DNA of 51,906 nucleotides from Neobacillus fumarioli NBRC 102428 (GTDB lineage: Bacteria > Bacillota > Bacilli > Bacillales > Cytobacillaceae). The DNA is taken from contig NZ_BCUZ01000010.1 of the NCBI RefSeq assembly GCF_001591485.1, forward strand, positions 1 to 51,906. Direction: 5' to 3'. Positions within the stretch are counted from its first letter, which is position 1. Each line of letters opens with the position of its first letter. The notes beneath the pieces are model-generated. The model did no database searches. It saw only the letters and a program-made list of their open reading frames with translations, and was not told where the DNA came from. The translations under genes were made by a program, and so were the position numbers. This document shows, piece after piece, positions 1 to 8,091 of this stretch.

Positions 1-16
1 TACTAACTAGTTAGTA
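1..16. promoter_or_regulatory. Perfect 16-bp palindrome at the left edge
   Basis: TACTAACTAGTTAGTA is identical to its own reverse complement. It lies downstream of the thiolase stop, so it more likely belongs to the promoter of a gene beyond the left edge than to the operon seen here. Perfect palindromes of this size are typical TetR- or MarR-family operators. The assignment as an operator is inference. Confidence 0.4.
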
Positions 17-99
17 TTTTTGATCACATGAATAGTATACATGAAATTTTTAGAATTTTCAACAATTTGCATCGAGCAAATTTCTTATAAACGCCGGAT

Positions 100-128
100 T
101 AAAAGCAGAGAAGCTAACTCCCCTGCTC
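100..128 (-). terminator. Probable terminator of the acyl-CoA operon
   Basis: On the minus strand AGCAG(GGGA) pairs with (TTCT)CTGCT around a short loop and is followed by TTTTAAT, just after the thiolase stop at 143. The stem has a wobble and the T-run is short, so strength is moderate. A second hairpin (AATTTGC/GCAAATT, 64-82) lies beyond it. Confidence 0.5.
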
Positions 129-142
129 ATAAAATCAGCATT

Positions 143-1306
143 TCAATCGTGTATTTCACCAATCCTTTCAATAATAGTCGCGTTAGCCATTCCTCCGCCC
201 TCGCAAATGGCCTGTAGACCGTAGCGGCCTCCTGTTCTTTCCAATTCATGCATCATGGTAACCATCAAACGGGCACCGGTTCCGCCTAATGGGTGTCCTA
301 AAGCGATCGCCCCTCCATTTGGATTTAGCTTCTTACGGTCAGCCTTCATTTCATCTAACCAGAGCATCGGAACAGGTGCAAAAGCCTCATTCACCTCATA
401 AGTGTTCATATCTTCAATAGAAAGCCCCGCTTTTTCAAGAACTTTTTTCGATGCGATGGAAGGGCCTGTCAGCATTAAAGTCGGATCAGAACCGACAACA
501 GAACGCGCCACAATACGGAACCGCGGTTTCAGCCCAAGCTTCTCTGCTTTTTCCCGTGACATTAAAAGGAGGGCTGCAGCACCATCACTCATTTGACTGG
601 AATTTCCGGCATGTATTCTTCCACCTTGCATAAAGGCAGGTTTAAGGGATGCCAGTTTATCCAATGACGTATCTCTTCTCGGGCCTTCATCATGCTTGAC
701 TACGACCGTAGTTCCATCTTCAAGCGTTACTTCAACAGGCATAATCTCGCGGTCAAAACGGCCTTCATCTTGTGCTTTGACCGCTTTTTGGTGGCTCTCA
801 AGCGAAAATTGATCAAGCTGGCTGCGGCTGTACCCCCATTTTTCCGCAATCCGCTCGGCGGATAAGCCTTGATGAATCATTTCATATTTAGAAGTCAACA
901 CGTTACTCCAAGTTGATTCCTTTCTGGATGACCCCATTGGAACTCTACTCATGCTCTCGACACCGCCGGCAATAACCACATCCATATCTCCGCTTACTAT
1001 TGCCTGAGCGGCAAAATGAATGGCCTGTTGACCGGAGCCACATTGGCGGTCAATGGTCGTTCCTGGAACGTGTATAGGAAAATCCGCCATTAAAGCAGCA
1101 GTACGTGCAATATTTAATCCTTGCTCTTCTACCTGAGCAACACAGCCTAGAATCACATCTTCAACTAAACTAGAGGAGATGCCGGCACGATGGACTAATT
1201 CTTTCAAAACTTTTGCCGCCAACTCATCTGGACGGACTGAACTAAATAGCCCATTTCTCTTTCCTACAGGGGTACGGACTCCTTCAACAATCACAACTTC
1301 TCGCAT
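143..1306 (-). CDS. Thiolase (acetyl-CoA C-acyltransferase)
   Basis: 387 residues, a normal length for the thiolase family. It would cleave 3-ketoacyl-CoA to acetyl-CoA plus a shortened acyl-CoA in the cytoplasm, the last step of beta-oxidation, though thiolases also run in the condensing direction. The nucleophilic Cys is Cys89 (RQCGSGQQ), the base is His338 in ALGHPLGGTG, and the second catalytic Cys is Cys368 in CEGGGMAN; NEAFA is also intact. The start MREVVIVEGVRTP is the usual thiolase N-terminus. It is the last gene of a minus-strand operon with two SDRs, two MaoC proteins and an acyl-CoA dehydrogenase, which favours a degradative role. The chain length or ring type of the substrate cannot be read from sequence. 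Confidence 0.9.
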   Translation of the reverse strand: MREVVIVEGVRTPVGKRNGLFSSVRPDELAAKVLKELVHRAGISSSLVEDVILGCVAQVEEQGLNIARTAALMADFPIHVPGTTIDRQCGSGQQAIHFAAQAIVSGDMDVVIAGGVESMSRVPMGSSRKESTWSNVLTSKYEMIHQGLSAERIAEKWGYSRSQLDQFSLESHQKAVKAQDEGRFDREIMPVEVTLEDGTTVVVKHDEGPRRDTSLDKLASLKPAFMQGGRIHAGNSSQMSDGAAALLLMSREKAEKLGLKPRFRIVARSVVGSDPTLMLTGPSIASKKVLEKAGLSIEDMNTYEVNEAFAPVPMLWLDEMKADRKKLNPNGGAIALGHPLGGTGARLMVTMMHELERTGGRYGLQAICEGGGMANATIIERIGEIHD

Positions 1307-1373
1307 AACCTATTGCCTCCTATTTACTAAAATTTGGACCATGTGATTCTTTTTTCTAAAAGAACAGTTCCAA

Positions 1374-2147
1374 CTACATTACATGTGCGCCGCCATCGAC
1401 TACCAGTACGTCTCCGGTCATAAAGTTTGATGCCGGTGCTGCCAAAAAGACTGCTACCCCTTTCAAATCTGAGTCAGAGCCAAATCTTCTTAATGGCGTT
1501 CCTTCAAGGATTTGATTTCCTCTTTTTTCAAGTAACACCTTGGATATCTTCGTTGGAAAAAATCCCGGAGCAATGGCATTAACATATATTCCATGATGGC
1601 CCCATTTCGTCGCCAGATCCTTTGTAAAGGTAATGACTGCTCCTTTGCTAGTGTTATAACCTATTGCATTCATGACGTTCGGATTGGAACCGCCAAGTCC
1701 GGCAGTGGAGGCAATATTAATGATTTTGCCGCCTTTTTGTTGAATCATTACTTTACCGACTTCCTGTGACATTAAGAAAGTGCCGGTGACATTCGTATTC
1801 ATTACCTTATACCAGGCATCAAGCGGCATCTCTTCCACCGGAGCTCCCCAGGAAGCACCGCTATTATTCACAAGAATATCTATGTGACCAAACTGTTCAA
1901 GCGTTTGTTCCACCGTTCGTTTAACGTCTTCCGGATTTGTCACATCGCATTGTAACGCTAAGCTCTCAATGCCAAGCTTTTTCAGACTTTCGCTGACTTC
2001 CTCACAGGCCTCCAGTTTTCTTGAGCAGACAACGACATGTGCCCCTGCTTCGGCGAAGCCTTCTGCAATTTGCTGACCAAGCCCCCGGCCTCCGCCTGTA
2101 ACAATGGCAACTTTTCCAGTTAAATCAAATAGTTCTTTAACGTGCAT
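1374..2147 (-). CDS. Short-chain dehydrogenase/reductase
   Basis: 257 residues from the ATG at 2147, chosen because AGGAGG (complement of 2155-2160) lies 7 bases upstream; a longer frame to 2183 has no such site. Classical SDR: nucleotide-binding TGGGRGLG at 17-24, NNSG near 94, Ser147, and the YxxxK pair Tyr164/Lys168 (YNTSK). It probably oxidises or reduces a hydroxyl or keto group on an acyl-CoA or related alcohol with NAD(P)(H). It is the second SDR of the operon and is separated from the MaoC gene upstream by about 180 bp, which holds a 12-bp palindrome (TTGAAATTTCAA, 2216-2227), so it may have an additional promoter. Gluconate-5-dehydrogenase-like annotation is common for this subgroup, but the context argues for lipid catabolism. 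Confidence 0.8.
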   Translation of the reverse strand: MHVKELFDLTGKVAIVTGGGRGLGQQIAEGFAEAGAHVVVCSRKLEACEEVSESLKKLGIESLALQCDVTNPEDVKRTVEQTLEQFGHIDILVNNSGASWGAPVEEMPLDAWYKVMNTNVTGTFLMSQEVGKVMIQQKGGKIINIASTAGLGGSNPNVMNAIGYNTSKGAVITFTKDLATKWGHHGIYVNAIAPGFFPTKISKVLLEKRGNQILEGTPLRRFGSDSDLKGVAVFLAAPASNFMTGDVLVVDGGAHVM

Positions 2148-2330
2148 GAATGATCCTCCTAAGATTATTGGTACTTCCGTCATTCGTACCTACGGCGCAC
2201 TTCATTCGAACTGTTTTGAAATTTCAATTATTTTTTTAAAACAAAAGATCCTATCCAATTTAGCAATAAACCCAGCATTCATCAGGAAACTTCCTGTTAA
2301 TGCCGGGCCAATACTGGTCTATCTTTCGTA

Positions 2331-2732
2331 TTAGTAAAGCTGATAAACAACATTGCCCGCTATTGTCACTTTGCCATGTTGATTAACGGCTTTAACAGAA
2401 AACTTTAGTGTTTTGTCTTGCTTTTCCTTTAATTCAGCTTTTAATGTTATTACATCATTCAAAAACACCATATTTTTAAAGCGAATAGAATAATCCTTCA
2501 CAAAACCTTCTTCATAATATTCCGTAAAAAGTTTTGCCAGGTTGCCCATTGTCCACATTCCATGAGCAATAATCCCCGGCAAGCCTGCTTTTGCCGCCTC
2601 GTCATCAATGGTATGAATCGGGTTAAAGTCACCGGAAGCGCCGGCATATTTGATTAGGGCAATCCTTGAAACAGGCGCAAGGCTAACTTCATTTAGCGAT
2701 TGGCCAACCTGTAATTCTGCTAGTCTACTCAT
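2331..2732 (-). CDS. MaoC-type enoyl-CoA hydratase subunit
   Basis: 133 residues forming a single hot-dog fold domain of the MaoC/hydratase-2 type. The motif GDFNPIHTIDDEAAKAGLPG includes the catalytic pair Asp35/His40, followed by IIAHGMWTMG at 54-63. It adds water to trans-2-enoyl-CoA to give (R)-3-hydroxyacyl-CoA, or acts as a dehydratase in reverse. The start overlaps the stop of the upstream hot-dog gene by 4 bases, which implies translational coupling and probably a heteromer with that partner, as known for split MaoC pairs such as mycobacterial HadAB. In this pair the present protein carries the clear catalytic residues. Confidence 0.85.
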   Translation of the reverse strand: MSRLAELQVGQSLNEVSLAPVSRIALIKYAGASGDFNPIHTIDDEAAKAGLPGIIAHGMWTMGNLAKLFTEYYEEGFVKDYSIRFKNMVFLNDVITLKAELKEKQDKTLKFSVKAVNQHGKVTIAGNVVYQLY

Positions 2733-3178
2733 TTCGCCAACACCTTCCTTACCGCTTCCGAAATGATGACAGTTGAAGTGGAGCTAAAAATGACCTTTCC
2801 TGCTGCATCTTCACCAATGTTCTCAATGACCAGGAATCCCATTTCTCCAAAGCTCCCTTTCTTTTCAAAATAATTCTTTATCGTTGTATAGCAATAAATT
2901 TCCTCGCCAACAAACAGCGGACGGTTATAGTGAAAACTTTGTTCCCCATGAATCAAGCCTTTATTCGGCAGGTGCAGACCTTCAATGAAACCGTAATCGA
3001 ATACCCGCGGGAAGGTTGGCGGTGCAATATTCTTCTTATATCTTGACTTTTCCCCAACCTCTTCATCGTAATAAATCGGATGTAGGTCGCCGATTGCTTC
3101 AGCAAATTTCTTGACAACACCCCTTTCGACGATATTTTTGACTTTGGCAGATTTTTTGCCAATTTGATCTTTGAACAA
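2729..3178 (-). CDS. MaoC N-terminal-like hot-dog protein, partner of the hydratase
   Basis: 149 residues resembling the FAS1-like/MaoC N-terminal dehydratase domain (PF13452 type), with GDLHPIYYDEEVG at 30-42 and IAPPTFPRVF near 52-61. In two-domain hydratase-2 proteins this half usually supplies the hydrophobic acyl tunnel while the other half supplies the catalytic residues; here the halves are separate genes overlapping by 4 bases. The upstream SDR gene ends 22 bp away, so the genes are transcribed together. That it forms a heterodimer with the downstream protein is inference from gene fusion in relatives and from coupling. Confidence 0.75.
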   Translation of the reverse strand: MFKDQIGKKSAKVKNIVERGVVKKFAEAIGDLHPIYYDEEVGEKSRYKKNIAPPTFPRVFDYGFIEGLHLPNKGLIHGEQSFHYNRPLFVGEEIYCYTTIKNYFEKKGSFGEMGFLVIENIGEDAAGKVIFSSTSTVIISEAVRKVLAK

Positions 3179-3200
3179 TATGCCTCACCTCACTTGTTTT

Positions 3201-3965
3201 TTAGCATTTAGGTCCACCGGCGACATAGATGACCTGACCGTTGATAAAGGATGATTTCTCATCAGCAAAGAATGCGACTGCGTTTGCGATATCTGCCGGT
3301 TTGCCGCTGCGTCCGACAGGAATATTGGCAACGCTAGCTTGAATAAGCTGTTCGAAGGAAATGCCGATTCTTTCTGCTGTTTGTTTTGTCATATCCGTTT
3401 CAATAAATCCTGGGGCAACACAGTTCGTTGTTATTCCATAACGTCCCAGTTCAATCGCCAAGGTTTTTGTAAAGCCCTGCAGCCCGGCTTTTGCCGCAGC
3501 ATAGTTAGCCTGACCGCGATTGCCGAGCGCTGAAGTTGATGAAATGTTGATGATACGACCATATTTATTTTGCACCATATATTTTTGGGCAGCACGGGCA
3601 GCATGAAAAGAACCTTTTAAATGCACATCCATTACTGCCTGCCAATCAGAGTCCGTCATTTTGAACAGCAAATTGTCGCGGATCACCCCGGCATTATTCA
3701 CCAAAATGTCCAAAGATCCAAATGTTTCAACAATTTCCTTTGCGACATTTTCTACTTCTTCAGCATTCACTACATTAGCCACTTTAGCATACACATCATG
3801 GCCTTTTTCTCTTAATTCATTGGCTGTTTGGCTTAAAGCTTCTTCATTTAAGTCAATAATCGCCACTTTTGCGCCTTCTTCTGCGAACAATTCCACGATT
3901 CCTTTGCCAATTCCCCTACTGCCTCCAGTCACAAATGCCACTTTTCCAGCAAATCTTCCTGCCAT
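3201..3965 (-). CDS. SDR 3-hydroxyacyl-CoA dehydrogenase / FabG-like reductase
   Basis: 254 residues with a complete classical SDR signature: TGGSRGIG at 13-20, NNAG at 90-93, Ser142/Ser143, Tyr155 and Lys159 (YAAAK). It looks like FabG and probably oxidises 3-hydroxyacyl-CoA to 3-ketoacyl-CoA, providing the thiolase substrate. An SDR would suit the (R)-stereochemistry produced by the MaoC hydratase next to it, which explains the absence of an FadB-type dehydrogenase in this operon. About 110 bp separate it from the acyl-CoA dehydrogenase; I see no convincing terminator between them. The precise substrate is unknown. Confidence 0.85.
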   Translation of the reverse strand: MAGRFAGKVAFVTGGSRGIGKGIVELFAEEGAKVAIIDLNEEALSQTANELREKGHDVYAKVANVVNAEEVENVAKEIVETFGSLDILVNNAGVIRDNLLFKMTDSDWQAVMDVHLKGSFHAARAAQKYMVQNKYGRIINISSTSALGNRGQANYAAAKAGLQGFTKTLAIELGRYGITTNCVAPGFIETDMTKQTAERIGISFEQLIQASVANIPVGRSGKPADIANAVAFFADEKSSFINGQVIYVAGGPKC

Positions 3966-4074
3966 TATATCTCCTCCTATAAATCAAATTTTCTTTTTTC
4001 GTGATCTCCTATACCGGAAAAACACTCAGTCCACCTTTATTTTTCATTTAGATAACGCTTTTTCAATTTTCGGG

Positions 4075-5253
4075 TTACACGTATTGATCAATTTTCACAT
4101 GACCTTTCAGTAAGTTTCGGGAAATGATCATGCGCTGAATTTCGTCAGTTCCATCGTAAATTCTCCACAGACGAGCTTCACGGTACCATCTTTCAATTGG
4201 CAATTCTTTCGTGTAACCCATACCTCCATGAATTTGCATGACGCGGTCAACGACACGATTCCCCATATTGGCGCCATACAATTTAGCCATTGATGCAAGG
4301 TGACGGTTATCTTCACCATTATCAAGTGTCCAAGCTGCATTTAATACTAACCATTTAGCTGCTTCAATTTCAACAGCAGAGTCAGCAATCATCCATTGGA
4401 TTGCCTGTCGTTCAGCGATTGGTTTCCCAAAGGTTACCCGTTCTTTCGAATAGTCGATTGCCATTTGCAATAGACGCTCAGCCGTACCGACTGCTCTTGC
4501 ACCGACAACCCAGCGCGCAAAGCCAATCCATTCAAGTCCCAGATTGTAGCCTTTGTGCAGCTCTCCAAGGATATTTTCTTCCGGGACACGGACATCATCA
4601 AACACTAATCCGGCTGGCCCCCATTCACCCATTGTATGTATGAATTCTGATTTCCAGCCCATATCACGGTCGACAATAAAGCAAGTTACTCCTTCGCGTC
4701 CTCTTGATTTTTGATGCAGTTCTTTATCCGTAATAGCCATTGCCATAACGAAATCGGCCTCATTTCCACCGGTAATGAAGGTCTTTTCACCGTTTAACAC
4801 CCATTCATTTCCATCCTTTACAGCGATCATTTTAATATTGCGGGTGTCTGATCCGGCACCAGGTTCGGTCATGGCAAAACATGATTTCTTTTCCCCATTG
4901 ATGGTTGGAATTAAATATTTTTTCTTTTGTTCTTCATTTCCGTAATAAAGAATGTTATCGGCAGATCCGCCAAAGGAGAATGGAACGAACGTTTTGGCAA
5001 CTTCCATTAACACAATGGCCATCATCATTTGTCCCAAATTGGCGCCGCCGTATTCTTCCGGTGTATTGATTCCCCAGAAACCAGCTTCTTTTGCTTTTAG
5101 TTGTAATTCTTTCAATTTACCTGGAGGCAAGCTTGGTTTCCCTTCCCGTTCATTTCTTAACACATCATTTTCAAGTGGCATTAGCTCTTTTTCCACGAAT
5201 TTTCTAATTGTTTGCTGCACCATTTTTTGTTCATCCGTCAGACGCAAATGCAT
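4075..5253 (-). CDS. Acyl-CoA dehydrogenase, first gene of the operon
   Basis: 392 residues from the ATG at 5253. The frame also opens at a GTG at 5262, but AGGAG (complement of 5263-5267) abuts that GTG and is 9 bases from the ATG, so the ATG is preferred. FAD flavoprotein of the acyl-CoA dehydrogenase family: FAMTEPGAGSDTRNI and GEKTFITGG in the middle beta domain, QIHGGMGYTKE, and the C-terminal YDGTDEIQR carrying the likely catalytic Glu371. It introduces the trans-2 double bond, passing electrons to an ETF. It is the promoter-proximal gene and the other five genes follow in order of a beta-oxidation cycle. Confidence 0.9.
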   Translation of the reverse strand: MHLRLTDEQKMVQQTIRKFVEKELMPLENDVLRNEREGKPSLPPGKLKELQLKAKEAGFWGINTPEEYGGANLGQMMMAIVLMEVAKTFVPFSFGGSADNILYYGNEEQKKKYLIPTINGEKKSCFAMTEPGAGSDTRNIKMIAVKDGNEWVLNGEKTFITGGNEADFVMAMAITDKELHQKSRGREGVTCFIVDRDMGWKSEFIHTMGEWGPAGLVFDDVRVPEENILGELHKGYNLGLEWIGFARWVVGARAVGTAERLLQMAIDYSKERVTFGKPIAERQAIQWMIADSAVEIEAAKWLVLNAAWTLDNGEDNRHLASMAKLYGANMGNRVVDRVMQIHGGMGYTKELPIERWYREARLWRIYDGTDEIQRMIISRNLLKGHVKIDQYV

Positions 5254-5290
5254 ACTTTTCACTCCTCTAGGAATCTAATATGTTTTATTT

Positions 5291-5314
5291 AACATACCCA
5301 CCGGTTGGTATGTT
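5291..5314. promoter_or_regulatory. TetR-type operator of the acyl-CoA operon
   Basis: A 24-bp near-perfect palindrome: AACATACC at 5291-5298 mirrors GGTATGTT at 5307-5314, around a centre built on ACCGGT with one mismatched pair. It sits immediately downstream of the -10 box of the operon promoter, over the predicted transcription start, the usual position of a repressor site. Palindromes with an ACCGGT core are typical of TetR-family regulators of CoA-ester catabolism. The regulator itself is not in this window, so the family is inferred. Confidence 0.7.
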
Positions 5315-5321
5315 TACTTTA

Positions 5322-5350
5322 ATTTTATTTCGAACTTTCAGAAAATACAA
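5322..5350 (-). promoter_or_regulatory. SigA-type promoter of the acyl-CoA operon
   Basis: Minus strand -35 TTGTAT (5350-5345), 17-bp spacer, -10 TAAAAT (5327-5322). Predicted start near 5315 falls at the edge of the palindrome 5291-5314. The spacing is ideal and the order promoter, operator, ribosome site, gene is coherent. Confidence 0.6.
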
Positions 5351-5470
5351 GTTTTATTTTAAAAAGATTCCAATTCATTTTTCATGACTATTTACTTGAA
5401 AGCAAGCAAATGATAATAGTGATATTCATTTGAATATCTCGTTTCAAAGTATCCTACAAGAGGTGATTTG

Positions 5471-5626
5471 ATGAGCTACAGGGACTACTTGGATTCACAG
5501 TCTGAGCGTTTTCTCTATACTTGGACAAGACCAAAACGCCAAAAATCTCAAGTAAAAGGCCAAACAAAGCTGTCACATAGCGGAATCATCTTAAGGAGCA
5601 ATGCCAAAGCCCATCGCTGGGGGTAA
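5471..5626 (+). CDS. Small basic protein, 51 residues, unknown function
   Basis: ATG at 5471 follows AAGAGGTG (5459-5465) with good spacing and runs 51 codons to TAA. It is basic and rather polar, rich in Arg, Lys, Gln and Ser, with aromatic residues in the first 18 positions (SYRDYLDS, FLYTWTRPKR) and a C-terminal HRWG. No membrane segment or Cys pair is present. A strong intrinsic terminator lies 46 bp after the stop on the same strand, so this looks like a complete monocistronic unit. I do not recognise the family and propose no function. Confidence 0.55.
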   Translation: MSYRDYLDSQSERFLYTWTRPKRQKSQVKGQTKLSHSGIILRSNAKAHRWG

Positions 5627-5671
5627 TGTTTTGGCAATGAAACGAAACACGCGGGATTGTCCGCGAACTTC

Positions 5672-5709
5672 GAAGCCTTTTTCCGATTCGGGAAAAGGCT
5701 TCTTTTTTT
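5672..5709 (+). terminator. Intrinsic terminator of the small gene
   Basis: GAAGCCTTTTTCC (5672-5684) pairs with GGGAAAAGGCTTC (5690-5702) around a 5-base loop, followed by seven T. It is plus-strand oriented. A smaller GCGG/CCGC hairpin precedes it at about 5651-5664. Confidence 0.85.
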
Positions 5710-5750
5710 CATTGAAACTATTGCTTCAGAAGTTTTCTTGCATAAACATA

Positions 5751-5798
5751 TTGCGCTAACTTGCTGATAACGATAACATATTTCTAGAAACTAGAAAT
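5751..5798 (+). promoter_or_regulatory. Promoter with inverted repeat upstream of the GNAT gene
   Basis: -35 TTGCGC (5751-5756), 17-bp spacer, -10 TAACAT (5774-5779), followed at once by ATTTCTAG-AAA-CTAGAAAT (5780-5798), a perfect 8-bp inverted repeat with a 3-base centre. The repeat covers the expected transcription start and may be an operator. Neither element was tested. Confidence 0.45.
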
Positions 5799-5812
5799 CG
5801 GAGTGACAATAA

Positions 5813-6319
5813 TTGAATACATTACACTTGCGCAATGCTGAACTAGAGGATCTGCCGGCTATTGTCGACATTTACAATTCAACGATTCCTAGCAGGATGG
5901 TAACAGCTGATACAGAACCGGTAAGCGTGGAAAGCCGTATTCAATGGTTTCATGACCATTCTCCAAAGTTTCGTCCGCTTTGGATAGCAGAATATAATGG
6001 CAATATTTGCGGCTGGATCAGTTTTCAATCGTTTTACGGAAGACCAGCCTATCACGCTACCGCAGAAATTAGTATTTATATTCATACGGATTATCGCGGG
6101 AAAAAGCTGGGGCCTTTTCTGCTCCAAAAAGCAATCGATGCTTGCCCTGGATTGAACATTAAAACATTACTTGGATTTATCTTTGCCCATAATGAACCAA
6201 GTTTAAAGCTGTTTCAGCGCTTTGGTTTTCAAAAATGGGGCCATCTCCCGAACATAGCAGAACTAGATGGGATTGAAAGGGATTTAATTATTTTAGGAAG
6301 AAGAATTTCTTCTTTATAA
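5813..6319 (+). CDS. GNAT N-acetyltransferase, phosphinothricin-acetyltransferase-like
   Basis: 168 residues with a TTG start placed 9 bases after GGAG (5800-5803). It has the GNAT layout: an N-terminal [32 protein letters not shown] in the middle strands, then the acetyl-CoA loop [12 protein letters not shown] at about 103-114 and [15 protein letters not shown] near the C-terminus. This arrangement is typical of phosphinothricin or methionine-sulfoximine acetyltransferases such as B. subtilis YwnH, which acetylate the amino group of amino-acid-like compounds. The substrate is not provable from sequence. It is transcribed alone from its own promoter. Confidence 0.8.
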   Translation: MNTLHLRNAELEDLPAIVDIYNSTIPSRMVTADTEPVSVESRIQWFHDHSPKFRPLWIAEYNGNICGWISFQSFYGRPAYHATAEISIYIHTDYRGKKLGPFLLQKAIDACPGLNIKTLLGFIFAHNEPSLKLFQRFGFQKWGHLPNIAELDGIERDLIILGRRISSL

Positions 6320-6412
6320 CTTTTTCTATTATTTTAAGCTTCCAAACTTATTTATCATCTAGTAAAATATACTATAGTTGAAAAGATTTCCTAAAGGAAT
6401 TGAAGATTTTAC

Positions 6413-8074
6413 ATGCAGAAAAAAAAACTAATTCTATTTTATATTATCTTTAGTATTTTGTGGATTTATGGTTCCAATTATGTAATTAAAGAATTTGTAC
6501 CCCCTTTTATAGGTAAAATTTTGATTAGTTTAAAAGAATTTCTTTATGTTGTAACTACTGGCTGCTTTATCTACTATTCGATCAATAAATCAAAGCAGCT
6601 TCATTCTTGCAAAGAAGATCAAAAACGTTTATCAACGTTAATTAATTCCATGATTGACTTTGTTACGTTTAAAGACGGGGAAGGAAGATGGATTGAAGCA
6701 AACGAGTTTGGGTTAAAATTGTTCCAACTTGAAAATGTGGGTTATCGAGGCAAAAAAGACTCAGATTTAGCGGAATACTCACCATTCTATGCTGATGCAC
6801 TCCGAAACTGTGAAGTAACGGATGAGGAAACTTGGAAAAACGGAACCATTACCCGTGCAGAAGAAATCGTTCCAATGCCGGAAGGTCCACCAAAAACATT
6901 TGATACGATTAAAGTTCCGTTGTTTCACACAGATGGTTCACGCCAAGGACTTGTGATCATAGGACGAGATATTACGGAAAAAATCCAATTAGCCAGGCAG
7001 CTTGAGGAAAGCCGGCAACAATATAAATCATTATTTGATTACAGCCCTGATATTATTTATATGCTCGATTTACATGGTAATATTATCAATTTAAATCCTC
7101 ATTTTGAGGTCATCACCGGCTTCAAAAGAGACGAAATGATTGGTAAAAATATAGCAACCATTCTGCCTCAAAAGTATAATCGGCATCTTCATAAATTTAT
7201 TTCAACCGTCACAAAAGAGAGTAAGCCAGTTATGTACGAGCTTAAAATCCCCGATGCACGAGAGAATATCATGATCCTGCAATGCACCTCTGTTCCGATT
7301 GTTGTAAATGGTAACACTACCGGAATTATTGGATATGGCCGGGATGTAACCGAAATGAGAAAGACAGAAGAACGGCTTAGACGAACGGAAAAACTATCTG
7401 TTGTCGGAGAACTCTCTGCCAGCGTTGCGCACGAAATTCGTAACCCGCTTACTTCTTTAAAAGGTTTTGTTCAGCTGATGCAGACCGATGATCAAAAACA
7501 CCAAGCGTATTACCAAATTATGCTAGATGAATTAAATCGGATTAACCATATTGTCGGAGAACTGCTTCTGCTTGCCAAGCCTCAGCACCTTAAATTGAAA
7601 ACAGCGGTCGTGCAAAACCTGTTAGACGATTGCATTTCATTATTACGCACAGAAGCAAGACTGTATAATGTTCAGATTGAAGCGTTTTTACCTGATGAAG
7701 ACATTGTGATGGATTGCGAACCGAATCAACTTAAGCAATTATTTATTAATCTGATTAAAAATGCTGTTGAAGCTTCTGTTAATGGCGGGAATGTGATGGT
7801 TACCCTCGAACAAGCCGGGACAGATCAGCTACTCATCACCATTAAAGACAATGGATGCGGAATTTCGAAAGAAAGATTAAAGAGACTTGGTGAACCTTTT
7901 TATTCATCAAAAGAAAAAGGAACAGGGCTGGGACTAACTGTCAGCTTTAAGATTGTTCAAGCACATAAAGGGACCATCCATTTTGAAACCCAGAAACAGA
8001 TCGGAACAACAGTTTCCATCTATTTCCCCTTGTCACAATCCGTTGAAAACATTGACAAACTGCCGATCACTTAG
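6413..8074 (+). CDS. Membrane PAS/PAS sensor histidine kinase, sporulation-kinase type
   Basis: 553 residues. Two membrane helices (about 6-25 and 36-56) with a very short external loop, then two PAS domains (about 70-190 and 200-320), a HisKA domain with phospho-acceptor His340 in SVAHEIRNPLTSLKGF, and a HATPase domain with N-box Asn450, DNGCGIS at 479-485 and GTGLGL at 503-508. The HEIRNPLTSLKGF(V/I)QL box is characteristic of the Bacillus Kin family that phosphorylates Spo0F to start sporulation. No response regulator lies next to it, as expected of orphan Kin proteins. It is close to germination genes but convergent with them. Which kin gene it matches cannot be decided. Confidence 0.85.
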   Translation: MQKKKLILFYIIFSILWIYGSNYVIKEFVPPFIGKILISLKEFLYVVTTGCFIYYSINKSKQLHSCKEDQKRLSTLINSMIDFVTFKDGEGRWIEANEFGLKLFQLENVGYRGKKDSDLAEYSPFYADALRNCEVTDEETWKNGTITRAEEIVPMPEGPPKTFDTIKVPLFHTDGSRQGLVIIGRDITEKIQLARQLEESRQQYKSLFDYSPDIIYMLDLHGNIINLNPHFEVITGFKRDEMIGKNIATILPQKYNRHLHKFISTVTKESKPVMYELKIPDARENIMILQCTSVPIVVNGNTTGIIGYGRDVTEMRKTEERLRRTEKLSVVGELSASVAHEIRNPLTSLKGFVQLMQTDDQKHQAYYQIMLDELNRINHIVGELLLLAKPQHLKLKTAVVQNLLDDCISLLRTEARLYNVQIEAFLPDEDIVMDCEPNQLKQLFINLIKNAVEASVNGGNVMVTLEQAGTDQLLITIKDNGCGISKERLKRLGEPFYSSKEKGTGLGLTVSFKIVQAHKGTIHFETQKQIGTTVSIYFPLSQSVENIDKLPIT

Positions 8075-8090
8075 AGTTCGGCAGTTTTTT
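8057..8090 (+). terminator. Terminator between the kinase and the germination operon
   Basis: AAACTGCCGA (8057-8066) pairs with TCGGCAGTTT (8078-8087) and runs into T residues up to 8090. The kinase stop codon (8072-8074) lies in the loop. The stem can also form in the convergent minus-strand transcript, but the T-run there is poor. Confidence 0.8.
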
Positions 8091-8091
8091 A

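Noticed and set aside
2148-2330. FadR-like direct repeats (CGAATGA) upstream of the second SDR
   Set aside because: They are direct rather than inverted and widely spaced; not enough to claim a regulator site.
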